Source: Williamwhitmania taraxaci (GTDB taxonomy: Bacteria > Bacteroidota > Bacteroidia > Bacteroidales > Williamwhitmaniaceae). From it: a DNA stretch of 49,311 nucleotides. The notes under the pieces were generated by a model. It had not been told where the DNA came from. It searched no databases and worked only from the letters and a program-made list of their open reading frames with translations. Of this stretch, positions 34,691 through 43,588 are shown piece after piece; position 1 is the stretch's first letter, and each line of letters begins with the position of its first letter. Where the stretch lies: NCBI RefSeq assembly GCF_900096565.1, contig NZ_FMYP01000024.1:1-49311 (forward strand). The letters run 5' to 3'. Made by a program: the position numbers and the translations under genes.

Positions 34691-36469
34691 ATGACTTATG
34701 AAGTGCCCAAAAAGAAAATATCCCTGCCCGGTTTACGAAATCTGTTTAAACTTTACCGCTACCTGAAACCCTACCGGGTAGAGTATGGTATTGGGCTGCT
34801 TTTTCTTCTGGGTTCCAGCTTAGCCAGTTTGGCTTTTCCTAAGCTGCTTGGCGAGTTGGTGGACTTTGGCCACAAGGGCGATTTGGCGCACGAAATTAAC
34901 CGTATTGCCCTTCTGCTTATTGCGGTGTTGGTTGCTCAGTCGCTATTTTCCTACTTTAGGGTGGTGCTCTTTACTCAAGTGGCCGAGAAAACTTTGGCCG
35001 ATCTTCGGCAAAGCACCTTCAACCATCTCATTCGGCTTCCTATGAAATTTTTTCAGCACCGCAGGGTGGGGGAGTTAAATAGCCGGATTTCTTCGGACAT
35101 TACGCTGCTGCAAGATGCCCTCACTACAACTCTTGCTGAGTTTATTCGGCAGTTAATTATCATTATCGGTGGTATTACGCTGCTGATGTTCACCAGCTAT
35201 AAACTGACGTTTTTTATGCTGGCCATTTTGCCACTTATCATGGTGCTGGTGGTGGTGTTTGGTCGGTATATCCGTAAGTTAAGTAAGCAGGCCCAGAGCC
35301 AGGTCGCCGAGAGCAATACTGTGGTAGAGGAGACGCTGCAGGGTATTCAGAGCGTGAAGGTTTTTACCAACGAGTTTTTTGAGATGCTGCGCTACCAGCT
35401 CATCACCAAGGAGATTGCCATCACAGGTATTAAGAATGGAAAGTTGCGCGGTGCCTTCTCCTCGTTTGTGATTCTCGGGTTGTTTGGGGCTATGGTGGCC
35501 GTAATATGGCAAGGGGCGCTTATGCTGGGTACGGGCGAACTGGCTACTGGCGAACTCTTCTCGTTTGTGATTTACTCGGGCTTTATTGGTGGAACCATTG
35601 GCGGTATGGCCGATGTGTTTTCGCGCGTGCAAAAATTTATTGGTGCTACGGAAGATCTACTCGAAATATTCAATGAGGAGATAGAGCCTGTTGAGGAGGT
35701 GGTAACACCTGCCTGCGACCATTTGCTGCATGGTGGAATTCAGCTGCAAAACCTTTCGTTTACCTACCCTTCGCGCACCGACATGGAGGTTCTGAAAGAC
35801 ATTTCGGTAACTATTCCTCCCAACAAACTCGTGGCATTAGTCGGTCCAAGCGGTGCTGGTAAAAGTACGCTTGTTTCACTGCTGCTCCGGCTGTACGAGC
35901 CTTCTTCTGGTATGATTCTATTCGATGGGAAAGATGGCCGCGCTTTTCCCATTTCGGTGCTGAGGAGCCAAATGGCCATTGTGCCGCAGGATATCTTTCT
36001 CTTTGGTGGTACCATCCGAGATAATATTGCCTATGGAAAACCTAACGCTACCGAAGCTATGGTGGAGCAGGCAGCTCGGCAGGCAAATGCGTGGGAGTTT
36101 ATTAGCCAGTTTCCCGAGGGGCTTGAAACGCTGGTGGGCGAGCGTGGCACGCAACTTTCGGGTGGTCAGCGGCAGCGCATTGCTATTGCCCGTGCTGTGC
36201 TTAAAAATCCAAGAATTCTTATCCTCGACGAGGCCACCTCTTCGCTCGACTCCGAATCGGAGCGGCTGGTGCAGGATGCGCTTGAGAAGTTGATGCACGG
36301 CCGCACCTCCATTGTTATTGCCCATCGTCTCTCTACCATTCGCCAAGCCGATATGATTTTGGTTCTCAACCAAGGGAGCATTGTGGAGCAGGGCACTCAT
36401 GAGGAGTTGCTGCAACTTGAGAATGGGCTCTACCGAAATTTGAGCGAGCTGCAGGGGGCGGGGATGTAA
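34691..36469 (+). CDS. ABC exporter, ATP-binding/permease half transporter (MsbA-like)
   Basis: A half-transporter fusing a six-helix membrane domain (about residues 15-325) to an ATPase domain. ATPase motifs: Walker A GPSGAGKST (385-393), signature LSGGQ (489-493), Walker B ILILDEATSSLDSE (Asp513, Glu514) and the switch AHRLSTIRQ. It would act as a homodimer exporting a lipid, drug or peptide. The substrate is not readable. The name MsbA/lipid A exporter is common for such genes in Bacteroidota, but no partner here proves it. It is divergent from the XRE-cupin regulator, which may control it. Confidence 0.92.
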   Translation: MTYEVPKKKISLPGLRNLFKLYRYLKPYRVEYGIGLLFLLGSSLASLAFPKLLGELVDFGHKGDLAHEINRIALLLIAVLVAQSLFSYFRVVLFTQVAEKTLADLRQSTFNHLIRLPMKFFQHRRVGELNSRISSDITLLQDALTTTLAEFIRQLIIIIGGITLLMFTSYKLTFFMLAILPLIMVLVVVFGRYIRKLSKQAQSQVAESNTVVEETLQGIQSVKVFTNEFFEMLRYQLITKEIAITGIKNGKLRGAFSSFVILGLFGAMVAVIWQGALMLGTGELATGELFSFVIYSGFIGGTIGGMADVFSRVQKFIGATEDLLEIFNEEIEPVEEVVTPACDHLLHGGIQLQNLSFTYPSRTDMEVLKDISVTIPPNKLVALVGPSGAGKSTLVSLLLRLYEPSSGMILFDGKDGRAFPISVLRSQMAIVPQDIFLFGGTIRDNIAYGKPNATEAMVEQAARQANAWEFISQFPEGLETLVGERGTQLSGGQRQRIAIARAVLKNPRILILDEATSSLDSESERLVQDALEKLMHGRTSIVIAHRLSTIRQADMILVLNQGSIVEQGTHEELLQLENGLYRNLSELQGAGM

Positions 36470-36545
36470 AATTGGTATAGTGTATCTCTGTTTCTCATCG
36501 GATACTTTTTGCCTTTTTCAGGAATGGTATCACCATAAAAAAGTT

Positions 36546-36553
36546 TAGATTTG
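36546..36553 (+). promoter_or_regulatory. -7 box TAGATTTG upstream of the 36614 barrel gene
   Basis: TAGATTTG matches TAnnTTTG, about 60 nt before the preferred start at 36614. Confidence 0.5.
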
Positions 36554-36613
36554 TATTGCGTTGCGATAGCGCAAAGTGATGGTTTTGAAAAACAACTCAC
36601 CTACTCCTATGAG

Positions 36614-37282
36614 ATGATTTCGATATTTAAAAGAGGCCTAGTCGTAATTGTTGCATGCGTTCCATTGCTACTAAATGCGCAGGTTAAGGATACCATTTCA
36701 ACTTCTGCAAAGATCGATTCCATATACAATTTTCAGAAGAAGATGTATGCCGAGAGTAAAAACTCACCACTAGCTGAAAAAAAGGTGGGGTTAGAGTTTA
36801 ATTTTTTTCGTTTACTCATGATCGATAGTTATCCTACCGTAAGCGGTGGCGTTTCGCTATTCAATATAAACCGGCAAGCCGAAGTATCCATACCGTTTTA
36901 CATTCAAGGTCAAAAGGAGTCTGGCGATTTAATCGATATTACTGTAGATTGCCACTTCAGGTATTTTCTAGGCAATACCCAAAATGGATTTTATTTGAGT
37001 GCATTTGCACGCTATGCTTACTTAAAAGGGACCTTGGGTGAGGATTACCTATTCGGCAGTTCAGTTACCAATACCAAAAGTGACGAAAGCAAACTAGGCG
37101 TGGGTGTAGGTATAGGGTATCGGATTTTTTCCTACCGAGGTTTATACTGGGGCACAAGTATTAGTTTTGGCCGGTACATTGTAGGCGAAAGCAACAAGTT
37201 TGCCAGTGGAATTCTGAGTATGGATGACGATAACGAATATATTTTAGATTTTGAGTTGCTCAAATTTGGCTGGGCATTTTAG
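36614..37282 (+). CDS. Putative outer-membrane beta-barrel protein
   Basis: I start at MISIFKRGLVVIVACVPLLL (signal peptide ending LNAQ). The longer frame from 36551 adds 21 residues before it. A short charged linker (SIYNFQKKMYAESKNSPLAE) is followed by barrel-like strands: KKVGLEFNFFRLLM, GVSLFNINRQAEVSIPFYI, GFYLSAFARYAYLKG, LGVGVGIGYRIFSYRGLYWG and the C-terminal FELLKFGWAF ending in Phe, as outer-membrane proteins often do. This resembles DUF3575-like barrels, but I do not claim the family. It has its own -7 promoter and is unlinked to neighbours. 222 residues. Confidence 0.75.
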   Translation: MISIFKRGLVVIVACVPLLLNAQVKDTISTSAKIDSIYNFQKKMYAESKNSPLAEKKVGLEFNFFRLLMIDSYPTVSGGVSLFNINRQAEVSIPFYIQGQKESGDLIDITVDCHFRYFLGNTQNGFYLSAFARYAYLKGTLGEDYLFGSSVTNTKSDESKLGVGVGIGYRIFSYRGLYWGTSISFGRYIVGESNKFASGILSMDDDNEYILDFELLKFGWAF

Positions 37283-37656
37283 GCCATTCCTTGAATAATT
37301 AATTTTGTTGTCCGAAGGGCCATTTACCATTGTCTAACCCTGGGAGTAGTGCTTGTTGCCACTGTTCTAAGGACGAGTAGAATGCTATAGACAAACCCTA
37401 TACAGAAATAGAAAACATGAATAGTACATCCATCTAAGAGCGCCTTTTTCTGTGTAATATGGTTTGTGCGGTTGTACTCATTCAAGGTTCTATCCCTGTT
37501 TTAATGCTTATAATTATTCTGTGGCGCCAAGGATACAATCAACATTAATTGTGCTGAAATATTATTGCTAAGTTATTTCTTGTGCTCTAATGCACCATGC
37601 AATAATTTGTTGCGCAAATATCTATCTTTGGCCAAATTTAAAACAACTCGACTCAA
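37283..37656. other. Intergenic stretch before the acetate transporter
   Basis: 374 nt without a visible gene. The only element I can support is the -7 box TATCTTTG at 37621-37628. Confidence 0.5.
37621..37628 (+). promoter_or_regulatory. -7 box TATCTTTG upstream of the SatP-type transporter
   Basis: TATCTTTG lies 29 nt before the ATG at 37657. Confidence 0.55.
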
Positions 37657-38217
37657 ATGGAAAAAAAGAATGCTAACCCCGCCGTTGTAGGCCTCGCTGG
37701 CTTCGGATTAACTACACTTCTTCTTCAGTTCCACAACATTGGCATAATGGGCCTTGGTCCTGTGGTTGCCATGGGATTCATCTTTGGTGGATTGGCTCAA
37801 ATGATTGCTGGTTTTCAGGAGCAGAAAATGGGTAATAACTTTGGATATAGCGCCTTTGTTGGCTATGGCTCGTTCTGGATTGGACTTGGCATTATTTGGG
37901 TGCTCAACTTCTTTGATGTATACAAGTCGAGCAGCTCCGATGTTGGATACTACCTCCTTGCTTGGATGCTCTACACTATTATCATGTTTGTGGCCTCGCT
38001 ACGAGTGCACAAGGCTATGGCAATAACCTTTGGACTATTAGTTGTGGGTTTCCTACTCCTGATTATTGGTCATTTTGGCGACCCTATCTTCAACGTGGTT
38101 GCAGGTTATGAACTAATCTTCTGTGCCCTTGCTGCTTGGTACATGATGGGTGCCATCATTATCAACGATTTGGCCGGAAAGACCGTGCTTCCTTTTGGAG
38201 CTCCCTTTGTGAAGTAA
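37657..38217 (+). CDS. satP: Acetate/succinate transporter, SatP (GPR1/FUN34/YaaH) family
   Basis: A six-helix membrane protein of 186 residues. The family N-terminal motif appears as NPAVVGLAGFGLTTLLLQFH (NPAPLGL in E. coli SatP), with MGFIFGGLAQMIAGFQEQKM, NNFGYSAFVGYGSFWIGLG and the final AAWYMMGAIIINDLAGKTVL. These proteins carry acetate, and in some cases succinate, across the inner membrane, as channels or proton-linked transporters. A good partner for fermentative acetate output, but no metabolic genes adjoin it. Own promoter upstream, intrinsic terminator downstream. Confidence 0.93.
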   Translation: MEKKNANPAVVGLAGFGLTTLLLQFHNIGIMGLGPVVAMGFIFGGLAQMIAGFQEQKMGNNFGYSAFVGYGSFWIGLGIIWVLNFFDVYKSSSSDVGYYLLAWMLYTIIMFVASLRVHKAMAITFGLLVVGFLLLIIGHFGDPIFNVVAGYELIFCALAAWYMMGAIIINDLAGKTVLPFGAPFVK

Positions 38218-38263
38218 TACTACCGATTACGCAGACATTTTGTCCTTGCAGTAGGTATTTAAC

Positions 38264-38297
38264 AAAACGCCCACCGGCTTACCGATGGGCGTTTTTG
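38264..38297. terminator. Bidirectional terminator after satP
   Basis: AAAACGCCCA (38264-38273) pairs with TGGGCGTTTT (38286-38295) with an inner CGGC/ACCG pairing. A and T tracts on both sides let it serve satP and the converging small-protein pair. Confidence 0.85.
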
Positions 38298-38311
38298 TTT
38301 TTAGTCGTTGG

Positions 38312-38500
38312 CTATTTTTCGGTCGAACAACTGCCTCCCCCACAACCACACGATGTGCCCTTGCCGTCAAGCGTTGGACTACTGCTGCAGGAGCCTCCCG
38401 AAAATTTTGCGTTTTTCTTGAACAGAAGCCGTATCGACATGGCTGCCATGAATATGGCCATCACCACAATTGCTATGACAATGAGTTTTATCGCTACCAT
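38312..38500 (-). CDS. Small Cys-rich membrane protein, NqrM-like (62 aa)
   Basis: I start at MVAIKLIVIAIVVMAIFMAA (38500). The upstream extension to 38584 reads through the gap and looks spurious. One membrane helix (residues 4-25) is followed by IRLLFKKNAKFSGGSCSSSP and a Cys-rich end with SCGCGGGSCSTEK. The layout (single N-terminal helix, short basic stretch, GSC, then a cluster of cysteines) matches NqrM, the DUF539 protein needed to assemble the [2Fe-2S] centre of Na+-NQR. Similarity is in layout and cysteines, not strict sequence, so this is a candidate. It is 50 nt downstream of a similar gene with the same MVA-KLI start. Confidence 0.7.
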   Translation of the reverse strand: MVAIKLIVIAIVVMAIFMAAMSIRLLFKKNAKFSGGSCSSSPTLDGKGTSCGCGGGSCSTEK

Positions 38501-38550
38501 TTGAAATCTTTTTTCTACTAACCTCCCAAATTGAAAAATGTTCGAAAGGG

Positions 38551-38814
38551 CTATAGTTTTGGTTCGTCGGCAAAGATAGGACATTCACCATGGCACGATT
38601 CGCAGTTCTCATTGGCTGGACGCTTACCCAACTTTTTCAGCAGCAGCATCTCCTCGGTGCGGGCACATTTAATTCCGCGCTTGCGCATATCCTTGTTGTG
38701 CCCAACCTCTGTCTCTGGAAATTTTTTCTTGAGGAAAAATATGTTAAAACCTAGCCCTATTACTACAAATGCCATAAGCAATGACGCAATACCAATTAGT
38801 TTTAATGCAACCAT
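38551..38814 (-). CDS. Small membrane protein, paralogue-like partner (87 aa)
   Basis: Starts MVALKLIGIASLLMAFVVIG, nearly the same opening as the 62-residue protein downstream. One helix (residues 4-26), then FFLKKKFPETEVGHNKDMRK, a segment I recall from a conserved small Bacteroidota membrane-protein group, then RGIKCARTEEMLLLKKLGKR and the cysteine motif ENCESCHGECPIF. Four cysteines follow the helix. The unit runs on the minus strand with the 62-residue gene, from a near-consensus -7 box at 38825-38832 (complement TATCTTTA). It may be a metal or cluster-handling factor, possibly linked to Na+-NQR, but no direct evidence exists. Confidence 0.7.
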   Translation of the reverse strand: MVALKLIGIASLLMAFVVIGLGFNIFFLKKKFPETEVGHNKDMRKRGIKCARTEEMLLLKKLGKRPANENCESCHGECPIFADEPKL

Positions 38815-39027
38815 TTTTTTTGTAAAGATAGTGGTTTTCGTCGGAAATTTGGAGATTGAAGACCGACGTCGGCATACCCTCGATTGAATTAACCGTTCTT
38901 ACTCCTTTCATTTCTTCCTGTTTACCTCCAAAAACGTTAAACAAAAACCTTATCTTCGGGTTTATGTAGTGACTACCGAAAACGGTTACAAAACGGATTT
39001 ACCTCACTTCTTCAAAATATATTCTCC

Positions 39028-41427
39028 ATGGCAAAATTGGGTAAGGAAGAGATTTTAAACGATTTTTATATTGGATGGCTTAGCCGGCAACTCTCTATGC
39101 TTGGGCGCAAAGAGGTGCTCAACGGGAAGGCGAAATTTGGAATTTTTGGCGATGGGAAGGAGCTTGCGCAGCTGGCTCTGGCTAAGAATTTTCACAACGG
39201 CGATTGGCGCTCGGGCTATTACCGCGACCAAACTTGGATGATGGCTTCTGGTATCTATTCGGCAGAGGAGTTTTTCGCCCAGCTTTATGGCCAAACTGAG
39301 GTGGAGCAGAATCCGGGAAACGCTGGACGAGTCTTCAATAACCACTTTGCCACGCGCAGCCTTAACCCCGACGGTAGCTGGAAAAACCTTATGGCCCAAA
39401 AGAACTCTTCGGCCGATATTTCACCCACCGCAGGTCAAATGCCGCGACTTCTTGGATTGGCTTATGCCTCTAAGCTCTATAGAAACATTAAGGAGATAAA
39501 TGGGGAGAAGAACTTTACTGAAAATGGAAATGAAGTTGCCTTTGGAACCATAGGCGACGCTAGTACCTCCGAAGGCCACTTTTGGGAGGTGATGAATGCT
39601 GCCGCGGTGCAGCAGGTGCCGCTGGTTATGTCGGTTTTTGATGATGGTTATGGAATCTCAGTTTCGCGCGACCTTCAAACCACCAAAAGTAGCATCTCCG
39701 AAGCGCTAAAAGGCTTTGAGAAGGGCAAGGGCGACAAGAGCGGTATGCTAATTTATAAGGTTAACGGCTGGGACTATTCTAAACTGGTGGAGGCTTATGC
39801 CGAAGCGGTGGACAAATCGAGGAAACTGCACGTTCCTGCATTGGTTCATGTGGTTGAGTTGACCCAACCCCAAGGACACTCTACATCCGGTTCGCATGAG
39901 CGGTATAAGAGTAAGGAGCGACTTGCATGGGAGTTGGAGTTCGATTGTCTGCTGAAATTTAGGCAGTGGATCGAATCCGAAGGCATTGCCACAGCCGAGG
40001 AACTCGATGTAATAATACTGAAAACGGAGACTGAAGCGAAGGTTGCCAAGAACGCTGCTTGGAAAAAATACACTGAACCTATTAAGGCCGAGCGCGATGC
40101 ACTGGTTAAAATTATTGATAATCGCTCCTGTATCTGCAAGCGAGAGAAGGTAGATAAGGTGGGGTTGCTCACCCAAGAGTTGAAGCGTATTGCATTTCCT
40201 ATTCGCAAGGACAACCTCAGCACTGCCAAGCGGATACTAAGACATGTTTGCACCGATTGCTCCATCCGTGAAAAGTTGCAGGATGATTTGGGTACTTGGT
40301 TGCGCGCAAGCATCGAGGATGGAAAGGATAGGTATAGCACACTTCTTTATTGCGAAAACGAGCGTTCTGCTCTAGTGCAGAAGGTGATTGCGCCAATCTT
40401 CTCTGAATCGTCGCCTATGGTAAATGGAAGGGAGATTATCCGCGATAACTACGATATTCTTTTTGCCAAATACCCCAAACTGGTGGTTTTTGGTGAGGAT
40501 GTGGGCAAAATTGGTGGTGTAAACCAAACCTACGAGGGTCTTCAGGAAAAGTTTGGAGAACTGCGGGTTACCGATACCGGTATTCGCGAAACTTCCATCA
40601 TTGGGCAGGGGTTAGGCCTTGCGCTTCGAGGGCTACGACCTATCGCCGAAATTCAATACTTCGACTACCTTCTCTATGGTCTGCAAACGCTAAGCGACGA
40701 TGTCTCCACCTTGCTCTGGCGCACCAAGGGCGGACAAAAAGCCCCATTGATTATTAGCACCCGAGGTCATAGGTTGGAGGGAGTTTGGCATTCGGGCTCA
40801 CCGCTGAGTATGGTAATAAACTCCATTCGAGGAATGTACGTTTGCGTTCCACGCAACATGACCCAAGCAGCTGGTATGTATAATACTCTGCTACAGTCCG
40901 ATGATCCCGCTTTAGTAATTGAGCCGCTCAACGGATACAGACTAAAGGAGAAACGCCCCGATAATCTTGGCGAATATACTGTGCCGTTGGGAATTCCTGA
41001 GGTATTAACTCAGGGAACCGATATCACATTGGTGACCTACGGCTCCTGTGTAAGGATTGCGCAAGATGCGGTGGATCAGCTGGTCGACTTTGGAATTTCT
41101 GTCGAACTTATTGATGCGCAAACATTGCTTCCTTTCGATACCGGTGGGGTTATTTTGGAATCGCTTAAGAAAACCAACCGCATTCTCTTTTTCGATGAGG
41201 ATGTTCCGGGTGGGGCTACTGCCTACATGATGCAGAAGGTACTCGAGGAGCAGAAGGGTTTTCGTTACCTCGATTCTGAGCCTCGTACAGTAACAGCTAA
41301 GGAGCATCGTCCGGCTTACACAACCGATGGTGATTACTTCTCCAACCCCAACTCGGAGGATGTATTTGAGGCCATCTATGCCATTATGCACGAGGGTAAT
41401 CCAAAGCGATATCCGGAACTTTACTAG
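39028..41427 (+). CDS. Fused alpha/beta subunit of 2-oxoacid dehydrogenase E1
   Basis: One 799-residue chain combines E1 alpha and E1 beta. The alpha half (to about 340) has GDASTSEGHFWEVMNAAAVQ starting at residue 176, the thiamine diphosphate motif, ending MSVFDDGYGIS. The beta half (from about 470) has LVVFGEDVGKIGGVNQTYEG, TDTGIRETSIIGQGLGLALR, GLRPIAEIQYFDYLLYGLQ and a C-terminal transketolase-like domain (FFDEDVPGGATAYMMQKVLE). It decarboxylates a branched-chain or related 2-oxoacid and passes the acyl group to a lipoylated E2. No E2 or E3 gene is nearby, so specificity (branched-chain or pyruvate) is open. Fused E1 is common in Bacteroidota. Confidence 0.92.
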   Translation: MAKLGKEEILNDFYIGWLSRQLSMLGRKEVLNGKAKFGIFGDGKELAQLALAKNFHNGDWRSGYYRDQTWMMASGIYSAEEFFAQLYGQTEVEQNPGNAGRVFNNHFATRSLNPDGSWKNLMAQKNSSADISPTAGQMPRLLGLAYASKLYRNIKEINGEKNFTENGNEVAFGTIGDASTSEGHFWEVMNAAAVQQVPLVMSVFDDGYGISVSRDLQTTKSSISEALKGFEKGKGDKSGMLIYKVNGWDYSKLVEAYAEAVDKSRKLHVPALVHVVELTQPQGHSTSGSHERYKSKERLAWELEFDCLLKFRQWIESEGIATAEELDVIILKTETEAKVAKNAAWKKYTEPIKAERDALVKIIDNRSCICKREKVDKVGLLTQELKRIAFPIRKDNLSTAKRILRHVCTDCSIREKLQDDLGTWLRASIEDGKDRYSTLLYCENERSALVQKVIAPIFSESSPMVNGREIIRDNYDILFAKYPKLVVFGEDVGKIGGVNQTYEGLQEKFGELRVTDTGIRETSIIGQGLGLALRGLRPIAEIQYFDYLLYGLQTLSDDVSTLLWRTKGGQKAPLIISTRGHRLEGVWHSGSPLSMVINSIRGMYVCVPRNMTQAAGMYNTLLQSDDPALVIEPLNGYRLKEKRPDNLGEYTVPLGIPEVLTQGTDITLVTYGSCVRIAQDAVDQLVDFGISVELIDAQTLLPFDTGGVILESLKKTNRILFFDEDVPGGATAYMMQKVLEEQKGFRYLDSEPRTVTAKEHRPAYTTDGDYFSNPNSEDVFEAIYAIMHEGNPKRYPELY

Positions 41428-41449
41428 TGCTTATTTCACGGTTTTGAAC

Positions 41450-41481
41450 GTAAAGTCGGCTCATCGTCCGACTTTACTTTT
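41450..41481. terminator. Terminator between E1 and nhaC
   Basis: GTAAAGTCGG (41450-41459) pairs with CCGACTTTAC (41468-41477), loop CTCATCGT, followed by TTTTC. It lies between convergent genes and probably works in both directions. Confidence 0.75.
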
Positions 41482-41510
41482 CTTTGTAAAATTACGTTAA
41501 AAGAAAGTAT

Positions 41511-43424
41511 CTAGGTTTTCTTCCCAACTTTCCTGATTATTGCCCACATGATAAGTGTTCCCACTGGGTAAAGAATCCATGTTGATACACCGTAAGCTGA
41601 GGGAATGATGCCGATACAAAGCGATACACCTGCAACGGTTAGAGCGTAGGGCATTTGGGTTTTTACATGGTTAATGTGGTTGCATCCCGATGCCAGTGAG
41701 CTTAGAATGGTGGTGTCGGAGATCGGGGAGCAGTGGTCGCCAAAAACCGCACCGGCAAGGATCGAAGAGATAACTCCATAGAATAGGTTGATGGACGTAT
41801 CGTAGGACAGCCCGTTTTGCTGATTTATCAGCCAGCTGGCCGGTAGAATTAGTGGGTAAAGAATTGCCATTGTTCCCCACGACGTTCCGGTTGAAAAGGC
41901 AATTGCTGCTGCCAAAACGAAGGTTAGTGCCGGCATAAGGTAAGGCGAAACTTGCATCTTAATTAGCAGGCCGCTAATATAGTTGGCCGTGTGTAACTCC
42001 ATGGTAATGGCGGCAAGCGACCAAGCCATGACTAGGATTAGAATAGCTGGAAGCATCGTTTTTATTCCATCAATCAAGGCTTCCATGCTGCGGTTCAGGT
42101 TGACCAGCCGTTGGGTAAGGGTAAGACCAAGGGCACAAAGCACTCCGAGAATCGATGCCCAAAGCAGCGCAGTATAAGAGTTTGAACGCCCAATGGTGTC
42201 CATTACCTTTGTTCCAAAGGTAATGGATTGATTGTCCCAAACTTCGGGACTGTAACCAGTATAGAATAGCGCTATGATGGTACCAAACACAACTACTAAA
42301 ACAGGAATTACTGCATTATACCATCGAGCCTTGTCGGTAACCTCCTCAAGGTGCGTTGTTGAATTGCTATTCGCTTGTGGTTCCTCCTCCGGCTTTGCTT
42401 CTCGAGCCATTATCTCGAACTTGTACATAGAGCCATAATCCCTTTTCATCCAAATTATCATAAACATGAAGATGATGGTGAATATGGGGTAGAAGCGGGT
42501 GTTGAGCGATTTAATGAACACAGAGTATGCGCTCTCGTCGATGTTGATGGCGTTGAGCCCTTCTTGAATGTAGCTAAGTTCAATGCCAATCCAAGTGGTT
42601 ATGAGAGCTAAGGCGGCAACCGGTGCAGCGGTAGCATCCACTATGTATGCCAACTTCTCTCTCGATATTTTTAGGCGATCGGTTACCGGCCGCATGGTAT
42701 TGCCCACCACCATAGTGTTTGCATAATCGTCAAAGAAGATGGCGATGCCAAGCAGGTAAGTAATCATTTGTCCGGAACGGGGCGAGCGAGCTCTTTTTGC
42801 CAATACGTCGACCACACCCTTCATACCTCCATTAACAGTAATAAGGCTTACCATGGCTCCAATAAGCAGCGAAAAAACAATAATGGAGGCGTGCCCCACG
42901 TCGGCAATGGCTCGAATAAGGTAGGTGTCGATAAACGTAAAGATCCCTTGGAAGAGTGCGGTTAGTATGTTACTTCCGGAATAAAAGTGCATTGCTGCTG
43001 TTCCCATAATAATCCCCAAAAAAAGAGCTGTATAAACCTCTTTTAGCAGCAAGGCAAGCAGAATGGCTATCAGTGGTGGTATTATCGAAAACCAGAGCGG
43101 GATAGGATTTACGTCAATCTCCTCTTTATAGTTGGAGATCTCCACCGTTACTATTCCTTTTTGTTGGATGGGCACCGAGATGGTTCCGCTTCCATTAATC
43201 AGACAAAAGGTATAGGTAGTATCGGGAGTAGTAATTATTGCTTGTATGGTATCTTCAACAGTAGTGTTTCTCTTTGAACTGATCTCAAATTTAGCAGGGA
43301 TCTCCTTTACAAAGAACCAAGGGGAAGTGATCTTGAAGGATTGCTCCTGCCCATTAGCTGCAGTTGAAAACGGTGAAAGGATGAACACTAACCCCAAAAG
43401 GACTGAGAAAAATATTTTGCTCAT
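41511..43424 (-). CDS. NhaC-type Na+/H+ antiporter with extracytoplasmic N-terminal domain
   Basis: The start at 43424 (MSKIFFSVLLGLVFILSPFS) gives 637 residues. The longer reading to 43508 is unlikely. A signal-like helix is followed by ~90 residues of beta-rich soluble domain (SFKITSPWFFVKEIPAKFEI, TVEDTIQAIITTPDTTYTFC), and then the NhaC transporter begins (PLWFSIIPPLIAILLALLLK, GHASIIVFSLLIGAMVSLIT, AIFFDDYANTMVVGNTMRPV, SPISDTTILSSLASG). Ordinary NhaC is about 450-520 residues without this domain. The transporter would expel Na+ in exchange for H+, complementing the Nqr sodium pump. The N-terminal domain could sense a ligand or bind envelope components. Confidence 0.9.
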   Translation of the reverse strand: MSKIFFSVLLGLVFILSPFSTAANGQEQSFKITSPWFFVKEIPAKFEISSKRNTTVEDTIQAIITTPDTTYTFCLINGSGTISVPIQQKGIVTVEISNYKEEIDVNPIPLWFSIIPPLIAILLALLLKEVYTALFLGIIMGTAAMHFYSGSNILTALFQGIFTFIDTYLIRAIADVGHASIIVFSLLIGAMVSLITVNGGMKGVVDVLAKRARSPRSGQMITYLLGIAIFFDDYANTMVVGNTMRPVTDRLKISREKLAYIVDATAAPVAALALITTWIGIELSYIQEGLNAINIDESAYSVFIKSLNTRFYPIFTIIFMFMIIWMKRDYGSMYKFEIMAREAKPEEEPQANSNSTTHLEEVTDKARWYNAVIPVLVVVFGTIIALFYTGYSPEVWDNQSITFGTKVMDTIGRSNSYTALLWASILGVLCALGLTLTQRLVNLNRSMEALIDGIKTMLPAILILVMAWSLAAITMELHTANYISGLLIKMQVSPYLMPALTFVLAAAIAFSTGTSWGTMAILYPLILPASWLINQQNGLSYDTSINLFYGVISSILAGAVFGDHCSPISDTTILSSLASGCNHINHVKTQMPYALTVAGVSLCIGIIPSAYGVSTWILYPVGTLIMWAIIRKVGKKT

Positions 43425-43588
43425 AATTAAAATTTCCTTAAAGTAGCAATTATTCCTTTTGCCAACGCAAAATGTGTTATTTTCTGCATCTACGCTGAGA
43501 ATTATCACAAATACTCAAATATGTAACATATTCAGTGACTTTTTCTTCGTAAAGTGTGAAAAATAGATTAATTTGCTTAAGAAATTGA

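Noticed and set aside
35918-36415. Antisense 165-residue frame in the ABC ATPase domain
   Set aside because: Lies fully opposite Walker A to switch motifs, which are conserved on the plus strand.
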